Positions 25,840 to 34,030 are shown, numbered from the stretch's first letter. The stretch: DNA of 64,000 nucleotides from Blastococcus sp. TF02A-35 (GCF_004571075.1 NZ_SPQP01000005.1:91905-155904), one strand, 5' to 3'. Notes: generated by a model from the letters alone, not told the origin. Made by a program: numbers and translations.

Positions 25840-26750
25840 CGCAGGACGGCGGGGTCCAGCGTCACCTGGAACAGGGCGCGGGGGTCCTGGAGGGTCGCGG
25901 GCGGCCGGGCGGCCGCCCGCGGCACCACCCGGTCCCAGCGCGCCGGCCGGCGGTGCGGCAGCAGCTCCCGCCCCTGGAACAGGTACTCGCCCACCACCTC
26001 GCCGAGCAGCAGCCCGGCGCCGTGCTCGATCGGCAGCGCGACCGGGTCGCCGGGCCGCACCTCGTCGAGGAAGGTCGACAGCTGCCGCAGGTCCTTGGCC
26101 GGGCGGCGGCCGGAGATCTCCTTCGACAGGGCCCGCAGCTCCGCGGGGGCCATCCCCTGCGCGTCGACGTCGACCCCCGACTGGGTGCCGAGGCCGACGA
26201 CCCCCGCGGCCAGGCAGGCGCCCAGCTCGTTGTGCGACCGCGGGCGCACCACCCAGACCCGCACGCCCTCGGGCTGCGGCGGCGGCGGCAGGTCGTCCGG
26301 CCCGGGCCAGAGGTAGGGCAGGTCGTCGGGCTCGGGGCCGAACAGCTCGGTGAACCGCCCGCGGTAGAACTCCGGGTCCTTGGCGACGAGGTTCGACCGG
26401 TGCGACCGGTGCAGCTCCTCGTTCCCGACCCACGACGGCAGCAGCCCGGCGGCGGCGAGCTCGGCCTGCGAGCGGCCCACGACCTCGGGGGCGAACTCAC
26501 CGATCTGCGCCTCGGTCGTGTCGGCGAAGCCGCGCTCCCGCCACACCCGGGCCATCGCCAGGCCGTAGGCGACCAGCGCCGGCGTGCGGCCCTTCCACAT
26601 CAGGACCGCGGGGTGGCTGGCCCAGCCGTAGTCGGGCAGCTCGAGCGCCCGGAGGATCTGCAGGGTCTCCACCCGCTGCTTGCCCAGCCGCGGGGAGTCC
26701 AGCAGCCGGGCGCTCTCCTCGAAGTCGGGCACCGGCACGAAGGTCTGCAT
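25836..26750 (-). CDS. Fusion of a pyrimidine-dimer DNA-glycosylase-like domain (MSMEG_6728 type) and a C-terminal PUA/EVE-like domain
   Basis: A 304-residue protein with two parts. Residues 1-165 match the MSMEG_6728 family, related to T4 endonuclease V: MQTFVPVPDFEESARLLDSPRLGKQRVETLQILRA, then HPAVLMWKG, RGFADTTEAQIG and LHRSHRSNLVAKDPEFYRGRF, the last resembling the endonuclease V block with Tyr/His near the C-terminus. Residues about 180-304 (VRVWVVRPRSHNELGACLAAG ... PGDPVALPIEHGAGLLLGEVVGEYLF ... HRRPARWDRVVPR) resemble the PUA-like, EVE-type module found at the N-terminus of Mrr-type restriction enzymes. Known members of the first family are usually a single domain, so the fusion is unusual. 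It is 29 bases downstream of a 97-residue gene in a sirtuin operon. Confidence 0.65.
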   Translation of the reverse strand: MQTFVPVPDFEESARLLDSPRLGKQRVETLQILRALELPDYGWASHPAVLMWKGRTPALVAYGLAMARVWRERGFADTTEAQIGEFAPEVVGRSQAELAAAGLLPSWVGNEELHRSHRSNLVAKDPEFYRGRFTELFGPEPDDLPYLWPGPDDLPPPPQPEGVRVWVVRPRSHNELGACLAAGVVGLGTQSGVDVDAQGMAPAELRALSKEISGRRPAKDLRQLSTFLDEVRPGDPVALPIEHGAGLLLGEVVGEYLFQGRELLPHRRPARWDRVVPRAAARPPATLQDPRALFQVTLDPAVLR

Positions 26751-26779
26751 CGAGGGGTTCCTGCCCGGCCCGGCGGCCG

Positions 26780-27073
26780 CTAACCCCCGAGCTCGCGCAG
26801 GGCCGACTCCCAGCGCTCCCGCCGCGCGTCGTCGCCCTGCTCCCACCAGGCCGGCCCGCGCTCGCCCAGCCCGGTCTTGGCCAGCTGCACCCGGGCGCGG
26901 GCGGCGGCCACGGCGTCGTCGTCCCCACGGCTGGTCCGGACGGCGGAGCGCGCCACGCCCAGGTGGTGCAGCAGCCGGGCCCGCACGTCGTCGGGCAGGG
27001 CCGGGTCGGCCGTGCGCCAGCGGCGGCCGTCGACGACGACGTACCGCCCGTCGGGCGTGCGCTCCGGGGTCAC
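26780..27073 (-). CDS. Small conserved hypothetical protein (actinobacterial, sometimes labelled Tol-like)
   Basis: A 97-residue protein that starts GTG at 27073 and overlaps the sirtuin stop by 4 bp (GTGA). Residues 1-25 include RTPDGRYVVVDGRRWRTADPALPDD, then a basic, helical region (LLHHLGVARSAVRTSRGDDDAVAAARARVQLAKTGLGERG) and PAWWEQGDDARRERWESALRELGG. Related sequences in Actinobacteria are often called biopolymer transporter Tol without evidence; no membrane segment or Tol motif is present here. Function unknown. Its position between a sirtuin and a DNA-glycosylase-like protein could mean a DNA-related role. Confidence 0.7.
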   Translation of the reverse strand: MTPERTPDGRYVVVDGRRWRTADPALPDDVRARLLHHLGVARSAVRTSRGDDDAVAAARARVQLAKTGLGERGPAWWEQGDDARRERWESALRELGG

Positions 27074-27927
27074 GCCGTGACGCGGGCGGCGAGCTCGGGC
27101 AGCACGAGGCCCAGCGGCGCGTCGACCCGGACGTCGGCCCTGGCGTCGCCGCGCGTCGGGCCGACGTTGACGATCGCCACGGGCACGCCGAGCTTCGCCG
27201 CGCGCAGCACGAAGCGGTACCCGCTCATGACGGCCAGCGAGGAGCCGAGGACCAGGAGGCTGCCGGCCCGCTCGACCAGCCCGAAGCAGTGGTCCACGCG
27301 GTCGCGGGGCACCGTCTCGCCGAAGAAGACGACGTCGGGCTTGAGCGGACCGCCACCGCAGGCCAGGCAGCCGACCATCACGAAGCCGTCGAGCACCTCG
27401 TCGGGCAGCTCTGCGTCGCCGTCGGGGTTGATCTCCTCGACCCGCGGCCCGAAGTCCGGGTTGACCGCCCGCAGCCGGTCGTCGAGCTCCGCCCGTCCGG
27501 CCAGGTCGCCGCAGCCCAGGCACACGGTGCGGTCGAGCCCGCCGTGCAGCTCGACGACGTCCCGGGCGCCGCCGGCCTGGTGCAGCCCGTCGACGTTCTG
27601 GGTGATGACGCCGCCCAGCAGACCCGCGGTCTGCAGCGCCGCGACGGCGCGGTGCCCGTCGTTGGGCCGGGCGTCGCGCATCTGCCGCCAGCCGACGAAG
27701 CTGCGCGCCCAGTACCGGTGCCGCCCGCGCGGGTCGCGGGTGAAGGTCTGGTAGGTCATGGGGGTGTGCCGGCGCAGGCTGCCGGTCGCCCCCCGGTAGT
27801 CCGGGATGCCGGAGTCGGTGGAGAGGCCGGCGCCGGAGAGCACCAGCGCGTCGCCGTCGGAGACGAGGTCGGCCAGCGCGTCGAGCGCGGCGCCGGTCCC
27901 CGGGACGGCGGGCGGAGCGACGGTCAC
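27070..27927 (-). CDS. SIR2-family NAD-dependent protein deacylase
   Basis: A 285-residue sirtuin. It has the NAD-binding GAGLSTDSGIPDYRG near residue 38, the TQNVDGLHQAG loop, the catalytic His in VELHGGLDR, two CxxC zinc pairs (CLGCGDLAG, CLACGGGPLKP), and the C-terminal GSSLAVMSGYRFV and IVNVGPTRGD segments. Intact zinc and NAD motifs indicate a working deacetylase, distinct from defence-related SIR2 proteins. Start GTG 27927 is preferred, as an upstream start at 27966 would add a non-conserved leader. Its stop overlaps the next gene by 4 bp. Confidence 0.9.
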   Translation of the reverse strand: MTVAPPAVPGTGAALDALADLVSDGDALVLSGAGLSTDSGIPDYRGATGSLRRHTPMTYQTFTRDPRGRHRYWARSFVGWRQMRDARPNDGHRAVAALQTAGLLGGVITQNVDGLHQAGGARDVVELHGGLDRTVCLGCGDLAGRAELDDRLRAVNPDFGPRVEEINPDGDAELPDEVLDGFVMVGCLACGGGPLKPDVVFFGETVPRDRVDHCFGLVERAGSLLVLGSSLAVMSGYRFVLRAAKLGVPVAIVNVGPTRGDARADVRVDAPLGLVLPELAARVTA

Positions 27928-28026
27928 GCGACCATCGTCCACGCCGGACGCCGCTCGCGCCGCCACGTGGCCCAGGTCACCCGGTGCGACCCGGCCCGAG
28001 CCGGGCGCAGCTCCTCGGCCGAGGGC

Positions 28027-28197
28027 CTACCTGAAGGCGTCCTTGACCTTCTCGCCGGCCTGCTTCAGGTTGCTGACCGCCTGCTCCCCCTTGCCCTCGG
28101 CCTCCAGGTCGGGGTTGTCGGTGGCGCGGCCCGCCAGCTCCTTGCCCTTGCCGGCGAGCTCGTCGATCTTGGCGCTGACCTTGTCCTCGCTGCTCAT
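28027..28197 (-). CDS. CsbD-family stress protein
   Basis: A 56-residue, highly charged alpha-helical protein: SAKIDELAGKGKELAGRATDNPDLEAEGKGEQAVSNL...GEKVKDAF. Repeating KG/E-rich helical motifs are typical of CsbD, a general-stress protein of unknown biochemical role. The ATG at 28197 begins MSSEDKVSAK. It lies 10 bases downstream of a CNNM-like gene. No membrane or signal sequence is visible. Confidence 0.85.
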   Translation of the reverse strand: MSSEDKVSAKIDELAGKGKELAGRATDNPDLEAEGKGEQAVSNLKQAGEKVKDAFR

Positions 28198-28207
28198 GGC
28201 GGCGCTG

Positions 28208-29251
28208 CTACCCGGCCGTCCCGGCCGGCATGCCGGCGTCCACCGGCTGGGGGAACAGCCGGCGGAGCACGTCGGACAGGGTGACGACGCCGATGGTCTC
28301 CCCCGCCGAGGTGACGACCGCCAGATGGTTGCGGCTCTCCCGCATCGCCTTGAGCGCCGCGTGCACGGTGGTGTCGGCATCGAGGGCGAAGACCGGCCGG
28401 GCGAAGGGGGCCGCGGGCGCCGGGTCGGGGGCGGTGAGGGTGTCGCGCACGTGCACGACGCCGGTGATCTGCTCCCCCTCGACGGCACCCAGGAGGATCC
28501 GCAGGTGCCCCGAGGCCTGGGTGAGCGCCCGGACCTCGCCGACCGTCGCCGCCGCGCGCACCCCCGTCGGCCGGGAGGCAGGCCCGACCAGGTCGCGGAC
28601 GGTCAGCTGCTCCAGCGCCAGCACCCCGGCGATCTGCGTCGAGAAGCTCGCGTCGAGCGCACCGACGTTGGCCGAGTGCTCCACGAGGTGCCGCAGCGCG
28701 TCGGGGCTGTGCCCGACGGCGAGCTCGTCGGCCGGCGTCACGCCGACCGCGCGGACCAGCCGGTTGGCCATGCTGTTGAGCGCACGCAGCAGCGGCCGGA
28801 AGACCAGCATGAAGCCGCGCATCGGCACCGCCAGCAGGGTGGCCGAGCGCTCCGGGTGCGCGATGGCCCACGACTTGGGCGCCATCTCGCCCACCACGAG
28901 GTGGATGAAGGTCACGACCAGCAGGGCCAGGACGAAGCCGGCGACGTCGGCGGCGACCAGCGGCAGCCCCCAGCTCTCGAACAGCGGCGTGAGCCAGTGG
29001 TGCACGGCGGGCTTGCTGATCGCACCCAGCGCCAGCGTGGCCGCCGTGATGCCCAGCTGGGACCCGGCCAGCAGCAGGGTCAGCTCGGCGGAGTTGCGCA
29101 GCGCGGCGCGGGCCGGGCGGCTGGTCGGTGCCGCCTCCTCCAGCCGGTGCCGCTTGGCGGCCAGGACGGCGAACTCGACGGCGACGAAGAACGCCGACAG
29201 CGCGACGATGGCGACCGTCGCGGCGACGACCACCCACGGGTTCTCGGTCAT
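28208..29251 (-). CDS. CNNM/CorC-HlyC-type transporter with CBS domains (second of a pair)
   Basis: A 347-residue membrane protein: a DUF21 transmembrane domain (residues about 1-165: AFFVAVEFAVLAAKRHRLEEAA, SQLGITAATLALGA, VVGEMAPKSWAIAHPERSA) followed by two CBS domains (LRILLGAVEGEQITGVVHVRDTL; LAVVTSAGETIGVVTLSDVL). The C-terminal CorC domain is lacking. Family members have a role in Mg2+/Na+ transport or efflux. Its ATG at 29251 overlaps the stop of the upstream paralogue by 4 bp, so the two may form a heterodimer. The pair resembles Rv1841c/Rv1842c. Confidence 0.85.
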   Translation of the reverse strand: MTENPWVVVAATVAIVALSAFFVAVEFAVLAAKRHRLEEAAPTSRPARAALRNSAELTLLLAGSQLGITAATLALGAISKPAVHHWLTPLFESWGLPLVAADVAGFVLALLVVTFIHLVVGEMAPKSWAIAHPERSATLLAVPMRGFMLVFRPLLRALNSMANRLVRAVGVTPADELAVGHSPDALRHLVEHSANVGALDASFSTQIAGVLALEQLTVRDLVGPASRPTGVRAAATVGEVRALTQASGHLRILLGAVEGEQITGVVHVRDTLTAPDPAPAAPFARPVFALDADTTVHAALKAMRESRNHLAVVTSAGETIGVVTLSDVLRRLFPQPVDAGMPAGTAG

Positions 29252-30639
29252 CGGGAGCCCTCCTCGGCGGCGGTGTCGGCGGTCTGCATGCGGTCGGGGA
29301 GCTCGAGGCGGACCCGCGAGGGCACGTGGCGCTCGACGGCGAGCACGTGAACCTGCAGCGTCCGCGGGGCCGGCTCGTCGGCCAGCACGAGGTCACCGGG
29401 GTCCGGTGGCAGCTCGATGCCCAGCGTCGTCCCCGGCGGGGGCAGGGCGCCGGCGGCGGCGATGACCAGCCCGGCGATCGTCTCGTAGGAGCCGCGCGGC
29501 AGGTCGACGCCGAGGGCGCGCTCGACCTCGTCGACGTGCACCTCGCCGGGCATCTCCCAGACGCCGTCGCCCTCGACCGGGACGTACTCGGGGTGCTCGT
29601 CGTCGTGCTCGTCGGTGATCTCCCCGACGAGCTCCTCGGCGAGGTCCTCCAGGGTGACCACACCGGCGAAGCCGCCGTACTCGTCGAGCACGCAGGCCAG
29701 CTGGTTCTGGCTCTCGGTGAGCTCGCGCAGCACGTCGGGCAGCGAGGTGAACGTGGAGACCACCAGGGCCGGCCGCGCGATCGCCGTCACCGGCGCGCTG
29801 TCGGGCTGCGTCGTCGTCAGCACGTCGGCCAGGTGGACGACGCCCACGACGTCACTGGTGCCGCTCTCCAGCACCGGGTACCGGGAGTGGCCGCTGGCCA
29901 TCAGCTCGCGCAGCTGGCCGACGGTGTCGGTGTCGGCGACGGTGCCGACCCGGGGGCGCGGGATCATCGCGTGCTCGACGTCGCGCTGCGGGAAGTCCAG
30001 GATCCGGTCGACCATCATCGACAGCTCCGCGGGCAGGTCCCCGCTCTCCCGCGACTCCTCGACGATGTGCTCGAGGTCGCGCGCGGTGGCCGCGTGCTCG
30101 ACGTCGTGGACCGGCTCGATCCGCAGCGCGCGCAGCAGCAGGTTCGACGCCTGGTCGAACACCCGGACCAGCCAGCCGAAGACCGTCAGGTACCCGACGG
30201 TGGACGCGGCGAGCCGCAGGGCGACCGGCTCCGGCCGGGAGATCGCCAGGTTCTTGGGGAAGAGCTCGCCGAGCAGCATCTGCACGACGGTCGAGAACAG
30301 CAGGGCGAGCACCGCCCCGATGCCGACGCCGACGGCGGTCGGGATCCCCACACCGCCCAGCAGGGTGCCCAGGGAGCGGCCGATCAGCGGCTCGGCGACG
30401 TACCCGACCAGCAGCCCGGTGACGGTGATGCCCAGCTGGGCTCCCGACAGCATGAAGGAGGTGCGCCGGGTGACGCGCAGCGCGCGCTGGGCCGCGGCGT
30501 CACCGGCCTCGGCGCGGGCCGCCAGACCGGCCCGGTCGACCGCCATGTAGGCGAACTCCTGGGCCACGAAGTACCCCGTGACGACGGTGATCGCGAGGAC
30601 CACCAGCACACCGAGCAGCAGCGAGAGCACTTCGGTCAC
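29248..30639 (-). CDS. CNNM/CorC-HlyC-type transporter with CBS and CorC domains (first of a pair)
   Basis: A 463-residue protein: DUF21 transmembrane domain (GYFVAQEFAYMAVDR, SGAQLGITVTGLLVGY, LLGELFPKNLAISRPEP) at residues about 1-195, then two CBS domains (VGTVADTDTVGQLRELMA; FTSLPDVLRELTESQNQLACVLDEYGGFAGVVTLEDL with EELVGEI) and the C-terminal CorC_HlyC domain (ERALGVDLPRGSYETIAGLVIAAAG). This is the full-length member; its partner lacks the last domain. Likely a metal-cation transporter. The GTG start at 30639 is preceded by GGAGGTG. It is divergent from the OhrR-like gene across a 209-base gap that holds a short palindrome and a -10 box. Confidence 0.87.
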   Translation of the reverse strand: MTEVLSLLLGVLVVLAITVVTGYFVAQEFAYMAVDRAGLAARAEAGDAAAQRALRVTRRTSFMLSGAQLGITVTGLLVGYVAEPLIGRSLGTLLGGVGIPTAVGVGIGAVLALLFSTVVQMLLGELFPKNLAISRPEPVALRLAASTVGYLTVFGWLVRVFDQASNLLLRALRIEPVHDVEHAATARDLEHIVEESRESGDLPAELSMMVDRILDFPQRDVEHAMIPRPRVGTVADTDTVGQLRELMASGHSRYPVLESGTSDVVGVVHLADVLTTTQPDSAPVTAIARPALVVSTFTSLPDVLRELTESQNQLACVLDEYGGFAGVVTLEDLAEELVGEITDEHDDEHPEYVPVEGDGVWEMPGEVHVDEVERALGVDLPRGSYETIAGLVIAAAGALPPPGTTLGIELPPDPGDLVLADEPAPRTLQVHVLAVERHVPSRVRLELPDRMQTADTAAEEGSR

Positions 30640-30812
30640 CGGCCACGCACCTCCTCAGCGAACTGGGCGGGCGTGGCCTGGGGACTGTGATACGGGCTCA
30701 TGGCTCTCTTCGACGGCGCGGACGGGCCGTGGCCGACCCGCTGGGTCAACGGCGGGCCGGCCCGGCGGGTTCCGTCGCCCGGCGGAACGAGACGGGGATA
30801 ACGCTTGGCGCT

Positions 30813-30842
30813 CCAACCATTGGGCCACCACGCACGTAGCCT
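30813..30842 (+). promoter_or_regulatory. Leaderless promoter and candidate operator of the OhrR-like gene
   Basis: TAGCCT (30837-30842) is six bases before the GTG at 30849, implying a leaderless transcript. Upstream, the inverted repeat CCAACCATTGG (30813-30823; CCAA/TTGG around CCA) is at about -26 to -36 relative to the start, in a position fit for autoregulation. Inferred from pattern. Confidence 0.4.
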
Positions 30843-30848
30843 CGGGGT

Positions 30849-31334
30849 GTGACCGCGGACCGTGCACCCGAGCCCCCGGACCCCCTCGCCCTCGACCGGC
30901 AGGTCTGCTTCGCCCTGTCGGTGGCCGCCCGCAACGTGGTCGCCGTCTACCGGCCGGCCCTCGAGCCGCTGGGCCTCACGCACCCGCAGTACCTGGTGAT
31001 GCTGGCCCTCTGGCAGCACGGGCCGCTGTCGGTCACGAAGCTCTCCGGTCTCCTGCAGCTGGACCCCGGCACGCTCTCCCCGCTGCTCAAGCGGCTGGAG
31101 AGCGCGGGGCTGCTGCGTCGGGAGAGGGACCCGGCGGACCAGCGGAACCTCGCCCTCGCCCTGACCGACGAGGGCCGGGCGCTGCGCGAGCAGGCGGAGC
31201 GGATCCCGGCCGGCATCGTGGAGCGCCTGGGCATGCCGTTCGAGGAGCTGATGGGCCTGCACGGCGCGCTGACCCGGGTGATCGAGGCCGCCCAGCAGGC
31301 CCTCGGCCGGCCCGGCGAGGTGACGGCACGATGA
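30849..31334 (+). CDS. MarR-family regulator, OhrR-like
   Basis: A 161-residue winged-helix repressor. The sequence LALDRQVCFALSVAARNVVAVYRPALEPLGLTHPQYLVMLALWQHG matches the OhrR subgroup, including the conserved Cys20 that reacts with organic peroxides. The DNA-binding helix is DPGTLSPLLKRLESAGLLRRERDPADQRNL. It has a leaderless promoter. No ohr gene is nearby; instead a DUF5313 membrane protein overlaps its stop (ATGA) and divergent CNNM genes lie upstream. Whether it senses peroxide needs the Cys to be tested. Confidence 0.85.
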   Translation: MTADRAPEPPDPLALDRQVCFALSVAARNVVAVYRPALEPLGLTHPQYLVMLALWQHGPLSVTKLSGLLQLDPGTLSPLLKRLESAGLLRRERDPADQRNLALALTDEGRALREQAERIPAGIVERLGMPFEELMGLHGALTRVIEAAQQALGRPGEVTAR

Positions 31335-31789
31335 CCGGCGCCGACCCCGGGCAGGCAGCCACCGACCAGCCGGTCGTCCGGCCGGCTCCGCACCGCTGGC
31401 TCTGGTACGCCCTGGGCGGCGGGCTGCCCGCTCGGCACCGCAGCTGGGTGCTGTTCGACACCACCACCCGGACCTGGGGCCTGCGCCACGTGGCGCGCAT
31501 GCTCGTCCAGATGGCGGTCCCGATCGCGTTGATCATGGTCTTCCTGCCGGCACCGCTGGGCCTGCGCGCGGGGGTCGTGGGCGGTGGGATCTTCCTGGGG
31601 CTCATCTACTCGCTCGCCTACATGCCCGAGACCACCGAGACCCGGGTGATGAAGGCGGGCTACCCGGCCGGCACCGCGACCGAGGTCCGCGACCGGGCCT
31701 CCCGCGAGCGCGACCGCCGGGACAGCGAGCGCCGGCGGGCCGCGGCCGCCAAGCGCGCCGCCCGCTACCGGGAGCGCACCGGCCGCTGA
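31331..31789 (+). CDS. DUF5313-like membrane protein
   Basis: A 152-residue protein translated from an ATG that overlaps the OhrR-like stop by 4 bp. It has a Trp/Leu-rich block (PHRWLWYALGGGLPARHRSWVLFDTTTRTWGLRHVARM), two membrane segments at about residues 58-105, and a basic coiled tail of about 40 residues (ASRERDRRDSERRRAAAAKRAAR). The layout resembles the DUF5313 family of actinobacteria (short membrane proteins of unknown function). Cotranscription with the OhrR-like gene suggests a link to envelope or redox stress; this is an inference. Confidence 0.65.
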   Translation: MTGADPGQAATDQPVVRPAPHRWLWYALGGGLPARHRSWVLFDTTTRTWGLRHVARMLVQMAVPIALIMVFLPAPLGLRAGVVGGGIFLGLIYSLAYMPETTETRVMKAGYPAGTATEVRDRASRERDRRDSERRRAAAAKRAARYRERTGR

Positions 31790-31796
31790 CCCCGCC

Positions 31797-33254
31797 TCAC
31801 GCCGCCGGGTCGCCCCCCGGGGTGAGCGGCGACGCCGCGGCGACCGGGGCGGGGACCGTGGGCAGGACGGGGCCGGCGGCGGGCTCCTCGGCCCCGTCGC
31901 CGTCCCGGGCCGCGGCGAAGGCCGCGCTCAGCCGCCGGTAGGCCGGGCTGGCGAAGGCGACGAGGACGGCGAGCAGCCCGACCAGCCCGGTGACGACGAA
32001 GACGAGGGCGATGCCGCGGGTGGGCCCGGTCCCGAACCACCCGCCGATCGCCCGCGCCCCGGCGCCGTCGGTCATGAACGGGATGACGACGAACTCCGTG
32101 AGCGGGGCCATGAGGAAGGCCGTCAACGGCGAGGCCGCCTGCTCGACGCTCTGGGCGAAGCCGAACACCCGGCCCTGACGCTCGTAGGGCACCACCCGCT
32201 GCAGCACGGTCTGCTCGGCGGCCTCGGCGAACGGCATCACGGTCATGAACACGGCCATCGCGACGGTGAGCGTCAGGATGGAGGAGGCCAACGGGAACAG
32301 CATCGTCCCGGCCCACATCGCCGCGTTGACCAGCAGCAGCACCCGGATCGGGCGGCTGCCCAGACCGATGCGGGCCACCAGCAGCCCGCCGACGATCAGC
32401 AGCGCGGACAGCGCACCCCACAGCAGCCCCCAGGCCTGCACCGACATCAGCGACAGGCCGTAGGGGTCCATGAGCGCCATGAAGGCGCCGCCGAGGAAGT
32501 TGTTGAAGCAGCTGAACAGGATCAGCGCCAGCAGGCCGGGCACACCGCGGACCAGGCGCAGCGTCCCGCGCAGGTCCACGCCCGAGCCGGCCGTCCCGCC
32601 GTCGCCGGCCGCGGCGGACGCCACGCCGTCCTCGGGGACCCGGACCCCGGCGAGGTGGACGACCGACAGCACGAGGACGGTCAGGGTCAGGGCGAGGACG
32701 GCGGTCATGCCGCCGAACGCGACCAGCAGGCCGCTGATGACCGAGGTGACCAGCATGGACAGGCCGGTCGCCGACCCGACGAGGCCGTTGGCGCGGTCCC
32801 GCCGGTCCTCGGGGACGAGCAGGGTGACCAGCGTGGGCAGCGCGATCATCCGGGGGTTGCCGGCGATCACCCCGGCCATGAGGAGGACGACGAAGCACCA
32901 CAGCGGCAGGCTGCCCGCGGACCGGAACGACTCCGCCGGCGTGACCAGGTGCAGCCCCAGCGCCAGGGTGTAGAAGGCGATCGAGGCGACCGTCGACCCC
33001 TGCAGCACGGCGTGCTTGCGGTGGTGGTCGACCAGGCTGCCGAACCAGATGCCGGTGCTCGCGGTCGCCACCAGGAAGATCCCGGCGATCATGCCGGTCG
33101 CGAACACCGACCTGGTCTCCAGGAAGACCCAGAAGGTGACCGCGAACCAGACGGTGTAGTTCACGACCGACACCAGCAGGTTGTTGATCAGCAGGTGCGC
33201 GAAGACCCGCTCGGGGCCCGAGCGCAGGTCGAGTGCCGGGGCTCGGTCGGTCAC
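31797..33254 (-). CDS. Major facilitator superfamily transporter (drug-efflux type)
   Basis: A 485-residue MFS permease with about 12 hydrophobic segments. The N-terminal half has LLINNLLVSVVNYTVWFAVTFWVFLETRSVFATGM, and motif A-like GSLVDHHRKH follows helix 2; the central loop is VRVPEDGVASAAAGDGGTAGSGV. The last 50 residues are Pro/Ala-rich and disordered. The GTG start at 33254 has GGAGGAG upstream. It is divergent from the YjbR gene across a region with nested inverted repeats that may hold its operator. Substrate unknown; similarity is to multidrug exporters. Confidence 0.82.
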   Translation of the reverse strand: MTDRAPALDLRSGPERVFAHLLINNLLVSVVNYTVWFAVTFWVFLETRSVFATGMIAGIFLVATASTGIWFGSLVDHHRKHAVLQGSTVASIAFYTLALGLHLVTPAESFRSAGSLPLWCFVVLLMAGVIAGNPRMIALPTLVTLLVPEDRRDRANGLVGSATGLSMLVTSVISGLLVAFGGMTAVLALTLTVLVLSVVHLAGVRVPEDGVASAAAGDGGTAGSGVDLRGTLRLVRGVPGLLALILFSCFNNFLGGAFMALMDPYGLSLMSVQAWGLLWGALSALLIVGGLLVARIGLGSRPIRVLLLVNAAMWAGTMLFPLASSILTLTVAMAVFMTVMPFAEAAEQTVLQRVVPYERQGRVFGFAQSVEQAASPLTAFLMAPLTEFVVIPFMTDGAGARAIGGWFGTGPTRGIALVFVVTGLVGLLAVLVAFASPAYRRLSAAFAAARDGDGAEEPAAGPVLPTVPAPVAAASPLTPGGDPAA

Positions 33255-33267
33255 TGTCTCCTCCTCC

Positions 33268-33356
33268 GTGGGCACCGGTCCCGCGGGCGGGGTGCCCGGC
33301 ACCGGTGCGGTCCGAAGTGCAGACCGCTCGGACCGCGCCGACTCATCGGTGCCCAC
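33268..33356. promoter_or_regulatory. Nested inverted repeats between the MFS and YjbR genes
   Basis: Outer arms GTGGGCACCGGT (33268-33279) and ATCGGTGCCCAC (33345-33356) are complementary at 11 of 12 positions over a 65-base gap. Inside them GCGGTCCGA (33307-33315) and TCGGACCGC (33328-33336) are perfect. Placed between divergent start codons, they are plausible regulator sites, but no regulator gene adjoins them. Confidence 0.4.
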
Positions 33357-33392
33357 GCGGTCGGCAGCCCGGCACGAGGAAGGATGGCCGGC

Positions 33393-33746
33393 ATGGACGG
33401 CGCAACGCTGCTCGAGACCGCCATGGCAGCCGCCGCGGACCTGCCCGCGGCGACGCACGAGCACCCGTTCGGCCCCGACTGGGAGGTGTTCAAGGTCGCC
33501 GGCAAGGTGTTCCTGCTCGCGACCGAGGTCCCCGGGGAGCCGGTCGTCACGCTCAAGTGCGAGCCGGAGCACAGCACGGCGCTGCAGCAGCGCCACGCGG
33601 AGATCGTCCCCGGCTACCACATGAACAAGCGGCACTGGCTGACCATCCGCGGGGGCAGAGGGGTCACGGCCGACCTCGTGGAGGAGCTGGTGGCCAACTC
33701 CTACGAGCTCGTCGTCGCGGGGCTGCCCCGCTCGAGGCGCCCCTGA
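33393..33746 (+). CDS. MmcQ/YjbR family protein
   Basis: A 117-residue protein of the MmcQ/YjbR family with a CyaY-like fold and DNA-binding ability reported for some members. The core is HEHPFGPDWEVFKVAGKVFLLATEVPGEPVVTLKCEPEHSTAL, then PGYHMNKRHWLTI and VTADLVEELVANSYELVVAGLP, all characteristic. ATG 33393 is used because GAGGAAGG is at a good distance; ATG 33384 in the same frame is too close to it. It is monocistronic; 24 bases on, the tRNA-Arg gene converges with it. Confidence 0.85.
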   Translation: MDGATLLETAMAAAADLPAATHEHPFGPDWEVFKVAGKVFLLATEVPGEPVVTLKCEPEHSTALQQRHAEIVPGYHMNKRHWLTIRGGRGVTADLVEELVANSYELVVAGLPRSRRP

Positions 33747-33770
33747 CCGGCGACGGCCGCGACCGCTGGG

Positions 33771-33843
33771 TGCCCCCGGCAGGATTCGAACCTGCGACAC
33801 ACGGTTTAGGAAACCGATGCTCTATCCCCTGAGCTACGGGGGC
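33771..33843 (-). tRNA. tRNA-Arg (anticodon CCT)
   Basis: Minus strand, 73 nt. Acceptor GCCCCCG pairs with CGGGGGC, discriminator A. D arm GCTC...GAGC, T arm GCAGG TTCGAAT CCTGC. The anticodon loop TTCCTAA gives CCT (codon AGG, arginine); the stem is CGGT/ACCG with one extra mismatched pair at its base (T-T), worth noting. The CCA is not encoded. No integrase gene is next to it. Confidence 0.93.
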
Positions 33844-34030
33844 CGCGGCGTGGCAACCCCCACGCCGGACCTTCGACGAGAGGCTAGCGGGCGGCGCCGG
33901 GGAACCTCTGGCGCACCCGACGCGTCGGACGGATGAGGGTGCGGACGGAACGCCAGGGGTTACCGTTCGTGTGCGTACGTCCCGCTCCGGCAACGGCGCC
34001 GGAGACGACGGAAAGGGTGGACGAGGATCG

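Noticed and set aside
27070..27927. Sirtuin as an anti-phage (Thoeris/SIR2) defence gene
   Set aside because: It has both zinc CxxC pairs and all deacylase motifs and no defence partner such as a TIR, HerA or Argonaute-like gene.
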